NCBI GenBank assembly: GCA_945892985.1
Contig: CAMDDU010000010.1
Coordinates: 47,675 to 111,674 of the forward strand
Reading direction: 5' to 3'
DNA from: CAITSH01 sp945892985
GTDB taxonomy: Bacteria; Pseudomonadota; Gammaproteobacteria; Burkholderiales; SG8-39
DNA: 64,000 nt
Translations under genes and position numbers: made by a program
Shown here: piece after piece, positions 32,849-41,509 of the stretch
Layout: every line of letters begins with the position of its first letter
Numbering within the stretch: the stretch's first letter is position 1
Notes under the pieces: generated by a model
Database searches by the model: none
Told to the model about the DNA's origin: nothing
What the model saw: only the letters and a program-made list of their open reading frames with translations

Positions 32849-33838
32849 CTACTCAATCTTGATATTCGCATCCTTGATGAGTTTTCCGAAGCGCTCGAAG
32901 TCGGCGCGGTTCATGGCGCCGAACTGCTCGGACGTGAGGTTGCCCGGTTCGCCGCCAAGGCCGAGCAGGCGTTTTTGCACATCAGGCAGCTGGATGATTT
33001 TGGCTGTTTCGGCGTACAGGCGCGCCACCACCTCTTTTGGTGTTCCCGCGGTGACGAACAGGCCGTACCAGGTGCTCATTTCCACGCCCGGCACGCCGGA
33101 CTCGGCCAGCGTCGGCACTTCGGGGATTTCGCCCACGCGCTTGGTGGTCATGGTGGCCAGCACCTTGACCTTGCCGCTCTTGATGAAGCTCATGGCCGAG
33201 GAGGTGGTATCGAAGGACAACTGGATTTGTCCGCCCACGAGGTCGGTGAGGGCCTGCGCCGAGCCCTTGTAGGGGATGTGCACGATGGGCGCGCCGGTCG
33301 CCAGCGCGAAGGCCTGACAGGCGAGGTGCTGCGTGCTGCCGGTGCCCGAGGACCCGCAGGAAAACGTGCCCGGCTTGGCCTTGATCAAGCCGACCAGCTC
33401 CTTGATGTTGGACGCGGCGACCTGCGGGCCGGCCACCACCACGTTGGGCACTACCACGATCAGCGCCACCGGGGTCAGGTCCTTGATCGGGTCGAAGCTG
33501 AGTTTCATCAGGTGCGGTGCGATGGCCTGGGCGGTGTTGGTGGCAAGTAGCAGCGTGTGGCCGTCGGGCGCCGCCTTGGCGGTGAGCTCTGCGGCGATGG
33601 TGTTGGCCGCGCCGGGGCGGTTCTCGACGATGAAGGGCTGGCCGAACACCGTCTGGTATTTCTCGGCCAGCATGCGCGCGATGATATCGGTGCCGCCGCC
33701 CGCGGAAGCGCCGACCATGATGCGCGCCGGCTTGGCCGGCCAGGTTTGGGCCTGGGCCTGCGCTTGGCTTTGTGTCGCGCCTATGCCCAGGGTCGCGGTA
33801 AGGCAGATTGCAAACGTGGCTAGCAGTGTGCGCAGCAT
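32849..33838 (-). CDS. Bug/TctC-family periplasmic receptor
   Basis: A 329-residue receptor: signal peptide about 1-31 (ending AQAQAQ with a low-complexity AQ run), WPAKPARIMVGASAGGGTD in place of the usual FPPGG loop, APDGHTLLLATN and HIPYKGSAQAL. The altered ligand loop (GASAGGG) may change specificity. Start ATG at 33836-33838. It lies 38 bases from the GMC oxidoreductase upstream, so the two are probably co-transcribed. Confidence 0.9.
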   Translation of the reverse strand: MLRTLLATFAICLTATLGIGATQSQAQAQAQTWPAKPARIMVGASAGGGTDIIARMLAEKYQTVFGQPFIVENRPGAANTIAAELTAKAAPDGHTLLLATNTAQAIAPHLMKLSFDPIKDLTPVALIVVVPNVVVAGPQVAASNIKELVGLIKAKPGTFSCGSSGTGSTQHLACQAFALATGAPIVHIPYKGSAQALTDLVGGQIQLSFDTTSSAMSFIKSGKVKVLATMTTKRVGEIPEVPTLAESGVPGVEMSTWYGLFVTAGTPKEVVARLYAETAKIIQLPDVQKRLLGLGGEPGNLTSEQFGAMNRADFERFGKLIKDANIKIE

Positions 33839-33876
33839 GGTGATTCCTCCGTTGAAGTATTGCGTTGTTCTTTTGG

Positions 33877-35511
33877 CTATGTTTTTTTCCTGTCGGCACG
33901 AATGAATTCGCTGGCGCGCTCGGCAATGAGGTAGGTGGGTGCGTTGGTATTGCCCGAGGTGATGCGCGGCATGATGGAGGCGTCCACCACGCGCAAGCCG
34001 GCGACACCGCGCACGCGCAGGCGGTCATCGACTACGGCCATCGGGTCGCTGCCCATCTTGCAGGTGCCGACCGGATGAAAAATCGTCGTGCCGAGGTCGC
34101 CGCAGGCTTTGATCAGATCCTCTTCGCTTTCGACCTGGGCGCCGGGCTTGAATTCCTCGGGGGCGAATTTCTCCAGTGCCTTGGCTTTCATGATGCGTCG
34201 TGTGAAGCGCACCGAATCGTTCGCAACCCTGCGGTCCTCCGGGGTGGACAGGTAATTGAGCTTGATTTCGGGGTAGACGGCCGGATCGGGCGAGACGATA
34301 CGCACCCAGCCGCGCGAACTCGGACGCAGGTTGGCCACGCTGGGTGTGATCGCCGGAAACGAATGCAGCGGATCGCCGAATTTATCCAGGGACAGCGGTT
34401 GCACATGCCATTCGATGTTGGGCGTGGGCTGCGCCGGGTCGCTTTTGGCAAAGGCGCCCAGTTGCGAGGGCGGCATGGTCATTGGCCCGGTCTTGAACAG
34501 CAGGTACTCGAGCCCCATCGCCGCCTTGCCGATGAGGCTGTTGGCACGCTCGTTGAGCGTGGTGGTGTTGCTGACCTTGTATTGCAGGCGGATTTGCAGG
34601 TGGTCGTGCAGGTTTTCGCCCACGCCGGGCAGGTCCAGCTGCGGGGATATGCCAAATTGCGACAGCAGCGTTGCCGGCCCTATGCCCGAGAGCTGCAGCA
34701 GTTGCGGCGAGCTGATGGAGCCGGCGGCGAGGATGGTTTCGCACTTTGCCGCGGCGAAGCAGGCGCCGTGCCGCGGATGCGTGAACTCGATGCCGCTCGC
34801 GTGAAGCACGCCGTCGCGTTTTTCGGTGCGTACACGCGTCACCGTCGCCTCGGTCATGACGGTGAGGTTCTTGCGTGAAAGTGCCGGTCGTAAAAAGGCC
34901 TTGGTCGCGCTCCAGCGCACGCCGCGGCGCTGGTTCATCTGGAAGTAGGCGCAGCCGTTGTTGTCGCCCTGGTTGAACTCGGCGATGCTCGGGATGCCGC
35001 ACTCGGCCGCCGCCGCGCGCCAGGCGTCGAGGATTTCCCAGGACACGCGCCGCTCCTCGACGCGTAACTCGCCGCCGGCGCCGTGCAGCGCGCTCGCGCC
35101 GTGTTCGTAGTCTTCGATCTTGATGAAATAGGGCAGCACCTCGTCCCAGGACCAGCCGCGGTTGCCCAGCGAAGCCCAGTGGTCGTAGTCCTCGCGCTGG
35201 CCGCGCATATAGATCATGGCGTTAATGGAGGAGCAGCCGCCCAGCACACGGCCGCGCGCGTAATGGATGGAGCGCCCGTTCAGTCCGGCGTCGGGCTTCG
35301 TCTTGTAGCACCAGTCGGTGCGCGGATTGGCGATGGTGTAGAGGTAGCCCACCGGCACATCGATCCAGAACCAGTCGTCCTGGCCGCCGGCTTCCAGCAG
35401 CAGCACGGCGACATCGGGATCTGCGGACAGGCGATTGGCCAGCACGCAGCCCGCCGACCCGGCGCCGACGATGACGTAATCAAACGGGCCGATGCTGGTG
35501 CTAGCGGGCAC
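33877..35511 (-). CDS. GMC-family FAD oxidoreductase (choline dehydrogenase-like)
   Basis: A 544-residue flavoprotein. It has the FAD-binding VIVGAGSAGCVLANRLS near the N-terminus with LLLEAGG, GMC signature 1 (GRVLGGCSSINAMIYMRG), signature 2 (GSISSPQLLQLSGIGP), the active-site HPVGTCKMG and the C-terminal GNTNAPTYLIAERA. It should oxidise an alcohol to an aldehyde or acid; family members act on choline, alkanols, polyethylene glycol or sugars. The start is GTG at 35509-35511 with CAGGA about 7 bases upstream. No signal peptide is present. Confidence 0.9.
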   Translation of the reverse strand: MPASTSIGPFDYVIVGAGSAGCVLANRLSADPDVAVLLLEAGGQDDWFWIDVPVGYLYTIANPRTDWCYKTKPDAGLNGRSIHYARGRVLGGCSSINAMIYMRGQREDYDHWASLGNRGWSWDEVLPYFIKIEDYEHGASALHGAGGELRVEERRVSWEILDAWRAAAAECGIPSIAEFNQGDNNGCAYFQMNQRRGVRWSATKAFLRPALSRKNLTVMTEATVTRVRTEKRDGVLHASGIEFTHPRHGACFAAAKCETILAAGSISSPQLLQLSGIGPATLLSQFGISPQLDLPGVGENLHDHLQIRLQYKVSNTTTLNERANSLIGKAAMGLEYLLFKTGPMTMPPSQLGAFAKSDPAQPTPNIEWHVQPLSLDKFGDPLHSFPAITPSVANLRPSSRGWVRIVSPDPAVYPEIKLNYLSTPEDRRVANDSVRFTRRIMKAKALEKFAPEEFKPGAQVESEEDLIKACGDLGTTIFHPVGTCKMGSDPMAVVDDRLRVRGVAGLRVVDASIMPRITSGNTNAPTYLIAERASEFIRADRKKT

Positions 35512-35595
35512 GGCGATCCTGTCCGGCCAGCTTGCGCTGGCGTGAACTCAAACGGCGGTTTGCGCCGATGATGACGTGAGTGAATGGAACGACGG

Positions 35596-35631
35596 GATTA
35601 ACCGGATGAACCAGATGAACCAGATGAACCA
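35596..35631. repeat. 9-base tandem repeat (GATGAACCA)
   Basis: Three exact GATGAACCA units lie at 35605-35613, 35614-35622 and 35623-35631, preceded by a degenerate GATTAACCG. They occupy the spacer between the GMC gene and htpX. Confidence 0.9.
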
Positions 35632-35669
35632 CAAGGCCTCCTCCAAAGCTTGTGACCCTATTATGAACG

Positions 35670-35697
35670 AAGGGGCGGAACTTGCGTCCCGCCCCTT
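35670..35697 (-). terminator. stem-loop downstream of htpX
   Basis: AAGGGGCGG and CCGCCCCTT form a 9-bp stem with a 10-base loop, about 85 bases past the htpX stop on the minus strand. The following CGTTCATAAT is only weakly T-rich, so the terminator call is tentative. Confidence 0.5.
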
Positions 35698-35781
35698 GGC
35701 GTTGGCCGTGCATCAGGTGGGGTGCTTTGTTGCGCCGCCCCTTATTGCTTTGAGCTTGGTCTTTGCGGAACTTTGCGCCGC

Positions 35782-36657
35782 CTATCGCCCCCGCGCCTGC
35801 AGTGCGGCGATGCGCTGCTCTATCGGCGGATGGCTGGAGAACAAAGCCATGAAGCCGGGCTTGTCGTTGATTCCGGCCATCGCCATTGACTTGGGCAACT
35901 CGCCCGGGGTGAGGCCGCCGAGGCGTGACAAGGCGTGGATCATCGGCGTGGCGTTGCCCATGTACTGCGCTGAGCCGGCGTCGGCGCGGAATTCGCGCTG
36001 GCGCGAGAACCAGGCGACGATGATAGAGGCGGCGATGCCGAACACGATTTCGCAGGCGATAACGGTGACGAAGTAGCCAATGCCGGTGCCTTCGCGGTCA
36101 TTTTTCAGTATGACCTTGTCGACAAAATACCCGACCACGCGGGCAAGGAACACCACGAAGGTGTTGACCACGCCCTGGATCAGCGTGAGCGTGACCATGT
36201 CGCCGTTGGCGACGTGCGCCACCTCATGGGCGAGCACCGCCTCGACTTCCTCGCGCGTCATCGATTGCAGCAGGCCGCTGGATACGGCGACCAGCGCGGA
36301 ATTTTTGAACGCGCCGGTGGCGAAGGCATTCGGTTCGCCCTCGTAGATGGCCACTTCGGGCATGTTGATGCCGGCCCGATCGGCCAGTTTGTGCACGGTG
36401 GCCACCAGCCACGCGGCATCGGTGTTTTCAGTGCCGTTGAGGATTTGTGCTCCGGTGGACCATTTGGCCAGGGGCTTGGACATCAGCAGCGAAATGAACG
36501 CGCCGCCAAAACCCACCACCAGCGAGAAGGCGAGCAGCATGCCAAGGTTCAGGCCTTGAGACGTCATGAAACGATCCACGCCAAGCAGGCGCAGGGTCAC
36601 CGACAGCACCAGCATGACTGCCAGGTTGGTCACCAGAAACAGGATGATGCGTTTCAT
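35782..36657 (-). CDS. htpX: membrane zinc metalloprotease HtpX
   Basis: A 291-residue M48-family protease of membrane protein quality control. Two N-terminal helices (about 4-25 and 34-60) are followed by the zinc motif HEVAH (about 143-147) with the third ligand in REFRADAGSAQYMG, two further helices (about 160-180 and 195-220), and the C-terminal FSSHPPIEQRIAAL. Its length and order match the family. It is monocistronic; heat-shock or envelope-stress control is known for homologues, but no such promoter was identified here. Confidence 0.96.
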   Translation of the reverse strand: MKRIILFLVTNLAVMLVLSVTLRLLGVDRFMTSQGLNLGMLLAFSLVVGFGGAFISLLMSKPLAKWSTGAQILNGTENTDAAWLVATVHKLADRAGINMPEVAIYEGEPNAFATGAFKNSALVAVSSGLLQSMTREEVEAVLAHEVAHVANGDMVTLTLIQGVVNTFVVFLARVVGYFVDKVILKNDREGTGIGYFVTVIACEIVFGIAASIIVAWFSRQREFRADAGSAQYMGNATPMIHALSRLGGLTPGELPKSMAMAGINDKPGFMALFSSHPPIEQRIAALQARGR

Positions 36658-36970
36658 AAGGGTTTCCTTTCAGTGAGCAAATGCAAGAGCCAACCGGGTT
36701 GCAGGGTTATCTAGCTTGCCGGATAAGCTTGGGACCCCGCAGTTTGCGCGATTCTACCTTGAAGGCTTTACCGCGCAAGCGCCACCTCGGGGCTATTGCG
36801 AAACGTCATGTACATGGGGGCGTGCAGGGTAATTTCAAGACCTCCCGACGCCGCTGGCCCCAGCGTGGTAAAAAGACCGGGCCAATGAACGCATCCTGTC
36901 ATCCCCCATCCTTTTTCGCCCCGGCCTTGTTGCAATACGCAAGCATGTTCGTGGTTTGGCGACCACGGCG
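36658..36970. other. intergenic spacer, no gene recognised
   Basis: This 313-base divergent spacer between htpX and the EamA gene should hold both promoters. Small open frames in it lack family resemblance, and no repeat or hairpin stands out beyond a short GATAAGCTTGG/CTAGCTTGCC symmetry near 36710-36735. Confidence 0.5.
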
Positions 36971-37912
36971 ATGAGGATCCCCTCCGGCGTTGTGGATGGG
37001 GGGCTAGCCGGTGGTTTTTTACTCGCTTTGGGCGCGGTACTGCTGTGGGGCACGCAGTTTCCGGTCGCAAAAAGCGCCTTTGAGGTGGTCGATGCGCTGC
37101 ACGTGACGTCGATGCGCTACGCCTTCGCCCTGTTGCTGATGATTCCCCTTTACGCCATGCGTGAAGGCCGCACCGCCTTTGATTATTACGGCCAGTTCTG
37201 GCCGGCGACCCTCATCGGCGTGGTTGGCATGTGCGGCTCGCCGGTGCTGGTGTTCCTTGGCCTTGCCATGTCGGCACCCGAACATGCGACGGTGATTCTG
37301 GCCTTGCAACCATCCATGACCGCGCTCGCAGACTGGCTGGTGCGCGGGCGCCGTCCGGCCAATTTCACCCTGGCCTGCGTGGTGACAGCTTTTGCCGGCG
37401 TCGCCCTCGCGGTCACGCGTGGTGATATCGGCCATTTGATCGACAAGGACGCGATGACCGGCAACCTGCTGGTGTTCACCGGCGCCATGTGCTGGGTGGC
37501 TTACACCATGGCGAGCGAGCGCTTTCGCGGCTGGTCGGCGCTGCGGCTTACGACGCTGACGCTGATTCCGGGCACGCTGGGCATTCTGGCGGTCACGGCC
37601 ATTGCGGTCGCGTTGGGCAGGGCGCAGGTACCTAGCGCCGGCGAGGTCGCGTCTATCGGCTGGCAGCTGCTGTTTCTCAGTTTCGCCGGCGTGTTTCTGG
37701 GCATGATCTGGTGGAACGCCGGCACGCAACGCATCGGTTCGCTCAACGCCATGCTGATGCTCAACCTTATCCCGGTTGTGACCTTTATTATTCGCCACAT
37801 ACAGGGGCACCGCTTCGCCGCCGCCGAGTTTGCCGGCGGGGCGATGGTGATAGGAGCGTTGATTGCTAATAACCTGTATCTGCGCCGCACGCGCCGGCGC
37901 GGCGGCACCTAG
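36971..37912 (+). CDS. EamA/DMT-family transporter
   Basis: About 313 residues with ten predicted membrane helices in two EamA repeats (first WGTQFPVAKSAF near the N-terminus, second from about 160). The ATG at 36971 (MRIPSGVVDGG) is chosen over a TTG five codons earlier. The C-terminus is Arg rich (LRRTRRRGGT), in line with a cytoplasmic end. It is a third EamA protein in the window and not part of the coupled pair at 16482-18289. Substrate unknown. Confidence 0.87.
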   Translation: MRIPSGVVDGGLAGGFLLALGAVLLWGTQFPVAKSAFEVVDALHVTSMRYAFALLLMIPLYAMREGRTAFDYYGQFWPATLIGVVGMCGSPVLVFLGLAMSAPEHATVILALQPSMTALADWLVRGRRPANFTLACVVTAFAGVALAVTRGDIGHLIDKDAMTGNLLVFTGAMCWVAYTMASERFRGWSALRLTTLTLIPGTLGILAVTAIAVALGRAQVPSAGEVASIGWQLLFLSFAGVFLGMIWWNAGTQRIGSLNAMLMLNLIPVVTFIIRHIQGHRFAAAEFAGGAMVIGALIANNLYLRRTRRRGGT

Positions 37913-37997
37913 ACGCTGAAACGCTTGGGCGCCGCTACAAATCGGCGCGAAGTTGTTCGGGAGGGTGTTGCCCAATCTTGTAAGTTATTCTGGTCAA

Positions 37998-38009
37998 GTC
38001 AAGCTTGAC
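37998..38009. promoter_or_regulatory. perfect 12-bp palindrome upstream of the IclR gene
   Basis: GTCAAGCTTGAC is perfectly symmetrical and lies in the AT-rich leader of the regulator gene, 23 bases before a second inverted repeat at 38032-38046. It is a candidate operator; nothing else supports it. Confidence 0.4.
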
Positions 38010-38031
38010 ACGGAATTTTAAAAGAATTAAA

Positions 38032-38046
38032 TTCTGTTCTACAGAA
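38032..38046. promoter_or_regulatory. candidate IclR-type operator (TTCTGT-TCT-ACAGAA)
   Basis: Six-base arms TTCTGT and ACAGAA flank a three-base centre, the 15-bp size usual for IclR-family sites. It lies about 100 bases before the regulator start, so autoregulation is likely. Confidence 0.5.
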
Positions 38047-38146
38047 AATATCTAAGGTCGCTTAGGTCTTACGTACAGCTGCCTGAGTAATTTTCGATAT
38101 GTTTTTTGTAAACACTTCTGCTTTCAGGAAATGGAAAAACGCAGAC

Positions 38147-38941
38147 ATGGCCCAGACTACCAAATCCAGCGCACCTGCCTACGCGGTCGAATCGGTCGAC
38201 AGCGCGCTGAAGATTCTGCGCCTGCTGTGCGAAGCCAAGCAGTTGCGGGTGTCCGAGGTTGCCGAGCGGCTGGATGTGGCGCAGTCCACTGCCCACCGGC
38301 TGCTGTCCATGCTAGTCCATCACGGCTTTGCCATCCAGGAAGGCCGTGGGCGCGAGTACCGCACCGGGCCGATGCTGCTGGAAATGGGCTTTGCTGCAAT
38401 CCGCGACATGGATGTGCGCCAGCACGCCCGGCCCATCCTCGAGGCGGTGCGTGACAAGGTCAACGAAACCGTGCATCTGGGCGTGCCCTACGGTCAGGAA
38501 GTGTTGTATGTGGAAGGCGTTGAAAGCCACCATCAGCTGCGCATCGCGTCGCGCGTGGGCGCATTCCTGCCGGCGCATTGCGTCGGCATGGGCAAGGTGT
38601 TGCTTGCCACGCTGTCGTCCGAGGAATTGCACGATCTTTACCCGAATCCCAAGCTACGAGTGTTAACCGAGCGTTCGGTCAGCACGCTTCCGGAGCTCGA
38701 AAAGCAGCTCGAGAAAATCAGGCGCGCGGGCTTTGCAAAAAGTCGTGGTGAAAGCACGGACGGGGTCGCTTCCATTGCGGTTGCAGTGCTGGACCGGCGC
38801 GGCGTCGGGCGCGCCGCGATCAGCATCAGCGCGCCGGTGACGCGGATCACGCCCGACCTCGAGTCTGTCTGGGTCGAAGCCGCGCAGGCCGCGGCGGCAG
38901 CGTTGCGGGCAAGGCTTTGGGGTCGGCCTGAGGTGGCCTAG
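38147..38941 (+). CDS. IclR-family transcriptional regulator
   Basis: A 264-residue protein with an N-terminal winged helix (about 14-75: SALKILRLLCEAKQLRVSEVAERLDVAQSTAHRLL split here as SALKILRLL and VAERLDVAQSTAHRLL) and a C-terminal effector domain (about 85-250) with VNETVHLGVPYGQEVLYVEG, LPAHCVGMGKVLLA and GVASIAVAVLDRRG. IclR regulators often control aromatic catabolism (PcaR, PobR, HmgR) and bind small acids. It directly precedes the extradiol dioxygenase gene of the downstream cluster, so it is the likely regulator. The ATG at 38147 is preferred; an in-frame ATG at 38099 is possible. Confidence 0.9.
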   Translation: MAQTTKSSAPAYAVESVDSALKILRLLCEAKQLRVSEVAERLDVAQSTAHRLLSMLVHHGFAIQEGRGREYRTGPMLLEMGFAAIRDMDVRQHARPILEAVRDKVNETVHLGVPYGQEVLYVEGVESHHQLRIASRVGAFLPAHCVGMGKVLLATLSSEELHDLYPNPKLRVLTERSVSTLPELEKQLEKIRRAGFAKSRGESTDGVASIAVAVLDRRGVGRAAISISAPVTRITPDLESVWVEAAQAAAAALRARLWGRPEVA

Positions 38942-38952
38942 GGTCTGGGGCC

Positions 38953-38987
38953 AAAGGTCAACGGTCAACGGTCAAAAGTCTAAGGTC
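38953..38987. repeat. five tandem 7-base repeats (AACGGTC-like)
   Basis: AAAGGTC, AACGGTC, AACGGTC, AAAAGTC and TAAGGTC stand head to tail in the spacer between the IclR and extradiol dioxygenase genes. Two units are identical; the others differ by one or two bases. Confidence 0.85.
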
Positions 38988-39021
38988 AAAGCGGCCCAAG
39001 CGAGGCCGTCAAGGAGGTTTC

Positions 39022-39906
39022 ATGAGCACACCAATCACAGCGACTACGACGGCGCGTGTATCAGGGCTGCATCGGCTGACACTGCAGATGCCGGATGTCA
39101 GGGAGACGGGAGAGTTTTATCGCGATGTCTGGGGCATGCGGGTCGCGCAACAGAGCGACGGGCGCTGGCTTTTGCAATCGCGCGCCAGCGCTTTTGCCGA
39201 CCTGTGCCTGGAAGAATCCGTCGCGCCAGGGGGTCTGGTTTCGCTCGGATTGCGCGTCGCACGCGAGCAGGATCTTGCGCCGCTGCTTGCCGCCGCCGTA
39301 GCGGCAGGCGGACGCATCATCCGTCCGCCCTCGGCCTCGCCGCAGTTTCCGGGTGAATTCGGCGCGTCCTTCGACGACCTCGACGGCAATCGTATCGAAC
39401 TTGTCGTGCACGATGGCCAGGCGGCGGCTCCGGTCTCTGGTATAGGTCCGTTGCGCATGGGCCATATCGTATTGTGGACGCCGCGCATGGACGCAATGGA
39501 AGCTTTTTATGGGCAGATCGGCCTGCATGTCAGCGACCGTACCGCCATGGGCATGTCTTTTCTCCGCTGCAACAGCGATCATCACTCGGTGGCGTTCGCC
39601 AGGCACGCGACCAGGACCGGCCTGCAGCATGTGGCCTTCGAAGTCGACAGCATTGACGCGGTGATGCGCGAAAAAGGCCGCCTTGCCGCCGCCGGCGTTG
39701 AATGCCTGTGGGGCCCGGGACGCCACGGACCCGGCAACAACGTATTCAGCTATTACCGCGATCCGGCGGGCAACATTATCGAGTTCTACGGCGACATGCA
39801 GCAGTTCTCCGGCGACGTGCCTAGCGAGCCGGTGTACTGGGGTGCAGAGCACCGCGGCGATATCTGGGGCGTCGCGGGTCCCGCCCCTACCGCCTTCCGC
39901 GCCTGA
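39022..39906 (+). CDS. VOC-family extradiol ring-cleavage dioxygenase
   Basis: A 294-residue two-domain vicinal-oxygen-chelate protein. The C-terminal domain carries the metal ligands H148 (MGHIVLW), H203 (LQHVAFEV) and E254 (NIIEFYGD), as in 2,3-dihydroxybiphenyl and 1,2-dihydroxynaphthalene dioxygenases (BphC/NahC). The N-terminal domain (about 15-130) lacks these ligands, as usual. It should open a catechol-type ring next to a hydroxyl group. An AAGGAGG site precedes ATG 39022. It is the first structural gene of the IclR-preceded cluster, and the following hydratase-aldolase would act later in the same route. Confidence 0.88.
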   Translation: MSTPITATTTARVSGLHRLTLQMPDVRETGEFYRDVWGMRVAQQSDGRWLLQSRASAFADLCLEESVAPGGLVSLGLRVAREQDLAPLLAAAVAAGGRIIRPPSASPQFPGEFGASFDDLDGNRIELVVHDGQAAAPVSGIGPLRMGHIVLWTPRMDAMEAFYGQIGLHVSDRTAMGMSFLRCNSDHHSVAFARHATRTGLQHVAFEVDSIDAVMREKGRLAAAGVECLWGPGRHGPGNNVFSYYRDPAGNIIEFYGDMQQFSGDVPSEPVYWGAEHRGDIWGVAGPAPTAFRA

Positions 39907-39973
39907 TCTGCCCGTATTCAAAGCTCGCACACCTTTTCCCGCCTGCATCAATCCTCAAGAAAGCCCGACCGCC

Positions 39974-40945
39974 ATGCTCAGCGCCACCGACCTTCGCGGT
40001 CTTTACGCGATCATCCCCACCCCCGCGCGTCCCGGCGCGGAACAACTGGGTGCGACCAACACCATAGACCTCGATGAAACCGAGCGTCTGATTAACGCCC
40101 TGATCCGCGACGGCTCGAGCGGACTAATTGTGCTCGGGACTACCGGTGAATGCGCCACGGTGTCGGACGCCGACTACGAGGCCTTCGTCGACTGCGTTTG
40201 CCGCGTGGTGAACCGCCGTGTGCCAACTTTCGTCGGCGCTACCGCGCTTGGGGGGCACGAAGTGCATCGCCGACTGAAATTCGCCCAAGACCGTGGCGCC
40301 GACGGTTCCTTGCTGGGCCTGCCGATGTGGCAGCCGCTGACCACCGAGATGGCGGTCAAGTACTACGCAGCCGTGTCCCGGGATTTTCCGAAATTCGCGA
40401 TCATGGTCTACGCCAACATGCGCGCCTTCCGTTTCGGTTTCCCGCTGGAATTTTGGCAGGCGGTGGTGAAGGCGGCGCCCACCATCATGTCGGCCAAGTA
40501 TTCGAAGGCACAGGGGCTGAAGGATCTGATCGCAGCGACCGGGCGCAAGGTCAATTTCATGCCCATAGACATGAGCGTGGCGGAGTTTCACTCGATTTCA
40601 CCCGAAACCACCACTGCGTGCTGGGCCACCGCGGCGGCGATGGGGCCGGCGCCCGCGCTGGCGGTGATGAACGCGGTGCTGGCGAATGACAAGCCAGGTA
40701 TCAAGAAATACAACGACGAAATCGCTTGGTCGAACGAGCCCATCATGGGCATGCTCGCGAACCCGGAGCTATTCGCGTCCTACAACATTCAGGTCGAGAA
40801 AGCGCGCATCGACGCGGCCGGCTACTGCAAGCCCGGACCGGTGCGCCCGCCCTACGACGTTGTCCCCGCCGAATACGACGCCGCGTCGCGCGAGTGCGGC
40901 AGGCGCTGGGCCGAATTGTGCAAACGCATCGCCGCGCACGCCTGA
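39974..40945 (+). CDS. hydratase-aldolase of the dihydrodipicolinate synthase family (NahE/PhdJ-like)
   Basis: A 323-residue class I aldolase. The N-terminus LYAIIPTPARPGA, LGTTGEC (54-60), YAN (146-148), the Schiff-base lysine K175 (SAKYSKAQG), and the long C-terminus with VEKARIDAAGYCKPGPVRPP follow trans-o-hydroxybenzylidenepyruvate and trans-2'-carboxybenzalpyruvate hydratase-aldolases rather than DapA. These split the side chain to an aromatic aldehyde and pyruvate. The order after an extradiol dioxygenase supports an upper polyaromatic pathway. The ATG at 39974 is chosen; the earlier open frame overlaps the previous gene. Confidence 0.88.
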   Translation: MLSATDLRGLYAIIPTPARPGAEQLGATNTIDLDETERLINALIRDGSSGLIVLGTTGECATVSDADYEAFVDCVCRVVNRRVPTFVGATALGGHEVHRRLKFAQDRGADGSLLGLPMWQPLTTEMAVKYYAAVSRDFPKFAIMVYANMRAFRFGFPLEFWQAVVKAAPTIMSAKYSKAQGLKDLIAATGRKVNFMPIDMSVAEFHSISPETTTACWATAAAMGPAPALAVMNAVLANDKPGIKKYNDEIAWSNEPIMGMLANPELFASYNIQVEKARIDAAGYCKPGPVRPPYDVVPAEYDAASRECGRRWAELCKRIAAHA

Positions 40946-40959
40946 ACAGGAGATATGCC

Positions 40960-41421
40960 ATGTATCCGCAGAACCTCGTCACCGACGCAAAAATCCGCAA
41001 TGAAATCGAGGTGCTGCTCAACGAGCACGCCTGGCTGATAGACAATCACAAGTGCGAAACCATCGCCGACCTCTACACCGCTGACGGCAAGATGGTGGGC
41101 GCCGGCCACGACACCGTCGGCCGCGCCGCGCTGACCGAGTGGGGTGTCAATCGCGCAAAAATGGGCAAGCGGCAGGCGCGCCACGTACTCGGCAACATGC
41201 GCCTGGTTTCCGTCGGCCCGAAGCTGATGCACGGTACGACGATCGTCACACTCTACCGCCATGACGGCGCCGACGCCGGCAAACCCGAAGCGGTGGCGAT
41301 CGCCGACTTGCACGACACCTACGAATTGTGCGACGACGGCCGCTGGCGCATCAAGGTGCGCGACATCAAGACGATTTTCGAATCCGACACGCTCAAGGCA
41401 CAGTTGGCCGCGGCGAAATAA
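40960..41421 (+). CDS. NTF2/SnoaL-like protein
   Basis: A 153-residue protein of the nuclear-transport-factor-2 fold. It has the usual N-terminal helix (ALLNEHAWLIDNHKCETIADLYTADGKM, in parts NEIEVLLNEHAWLIDNH and ADLYTADG), a central HVLGNMRLVSVGPKLMHG and the C-terminal strand DGRWRIKVRDIKTIF. Such proteins act as isomerases, cyclases, lyases or oxygenase beta-like partners; this one is also reminiscent of ring-hydroxylating dioxygenase beta subunits, which share the fold. AGGAG precedes the ATG by about 8 bases. Its exact step in the pathway is unknown. Confidence 0.8.
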   Translation: MYPQNLVTDAKIRNEIEVLLNEHAWLIDNHKCETIADLYTADGKMVGAGHDTVGRAALTEWGVNRAKMGKRQARHVLGNMRLVSVGPKLMHGTTIVTLYRHDGADAGKPEAVAIADLHDTYELCDDGRWRIKVRDIKTIFESDTLKAQLAAAK

Positions 41422-41509
41422 GGCGCAAACACCACACCGCAGGTTTTCGGGCCAGGGCGCGAAAGACGCCGCATTACTGGCCGTCATCACAAATATGAAG
41501 GAGAAGCAC

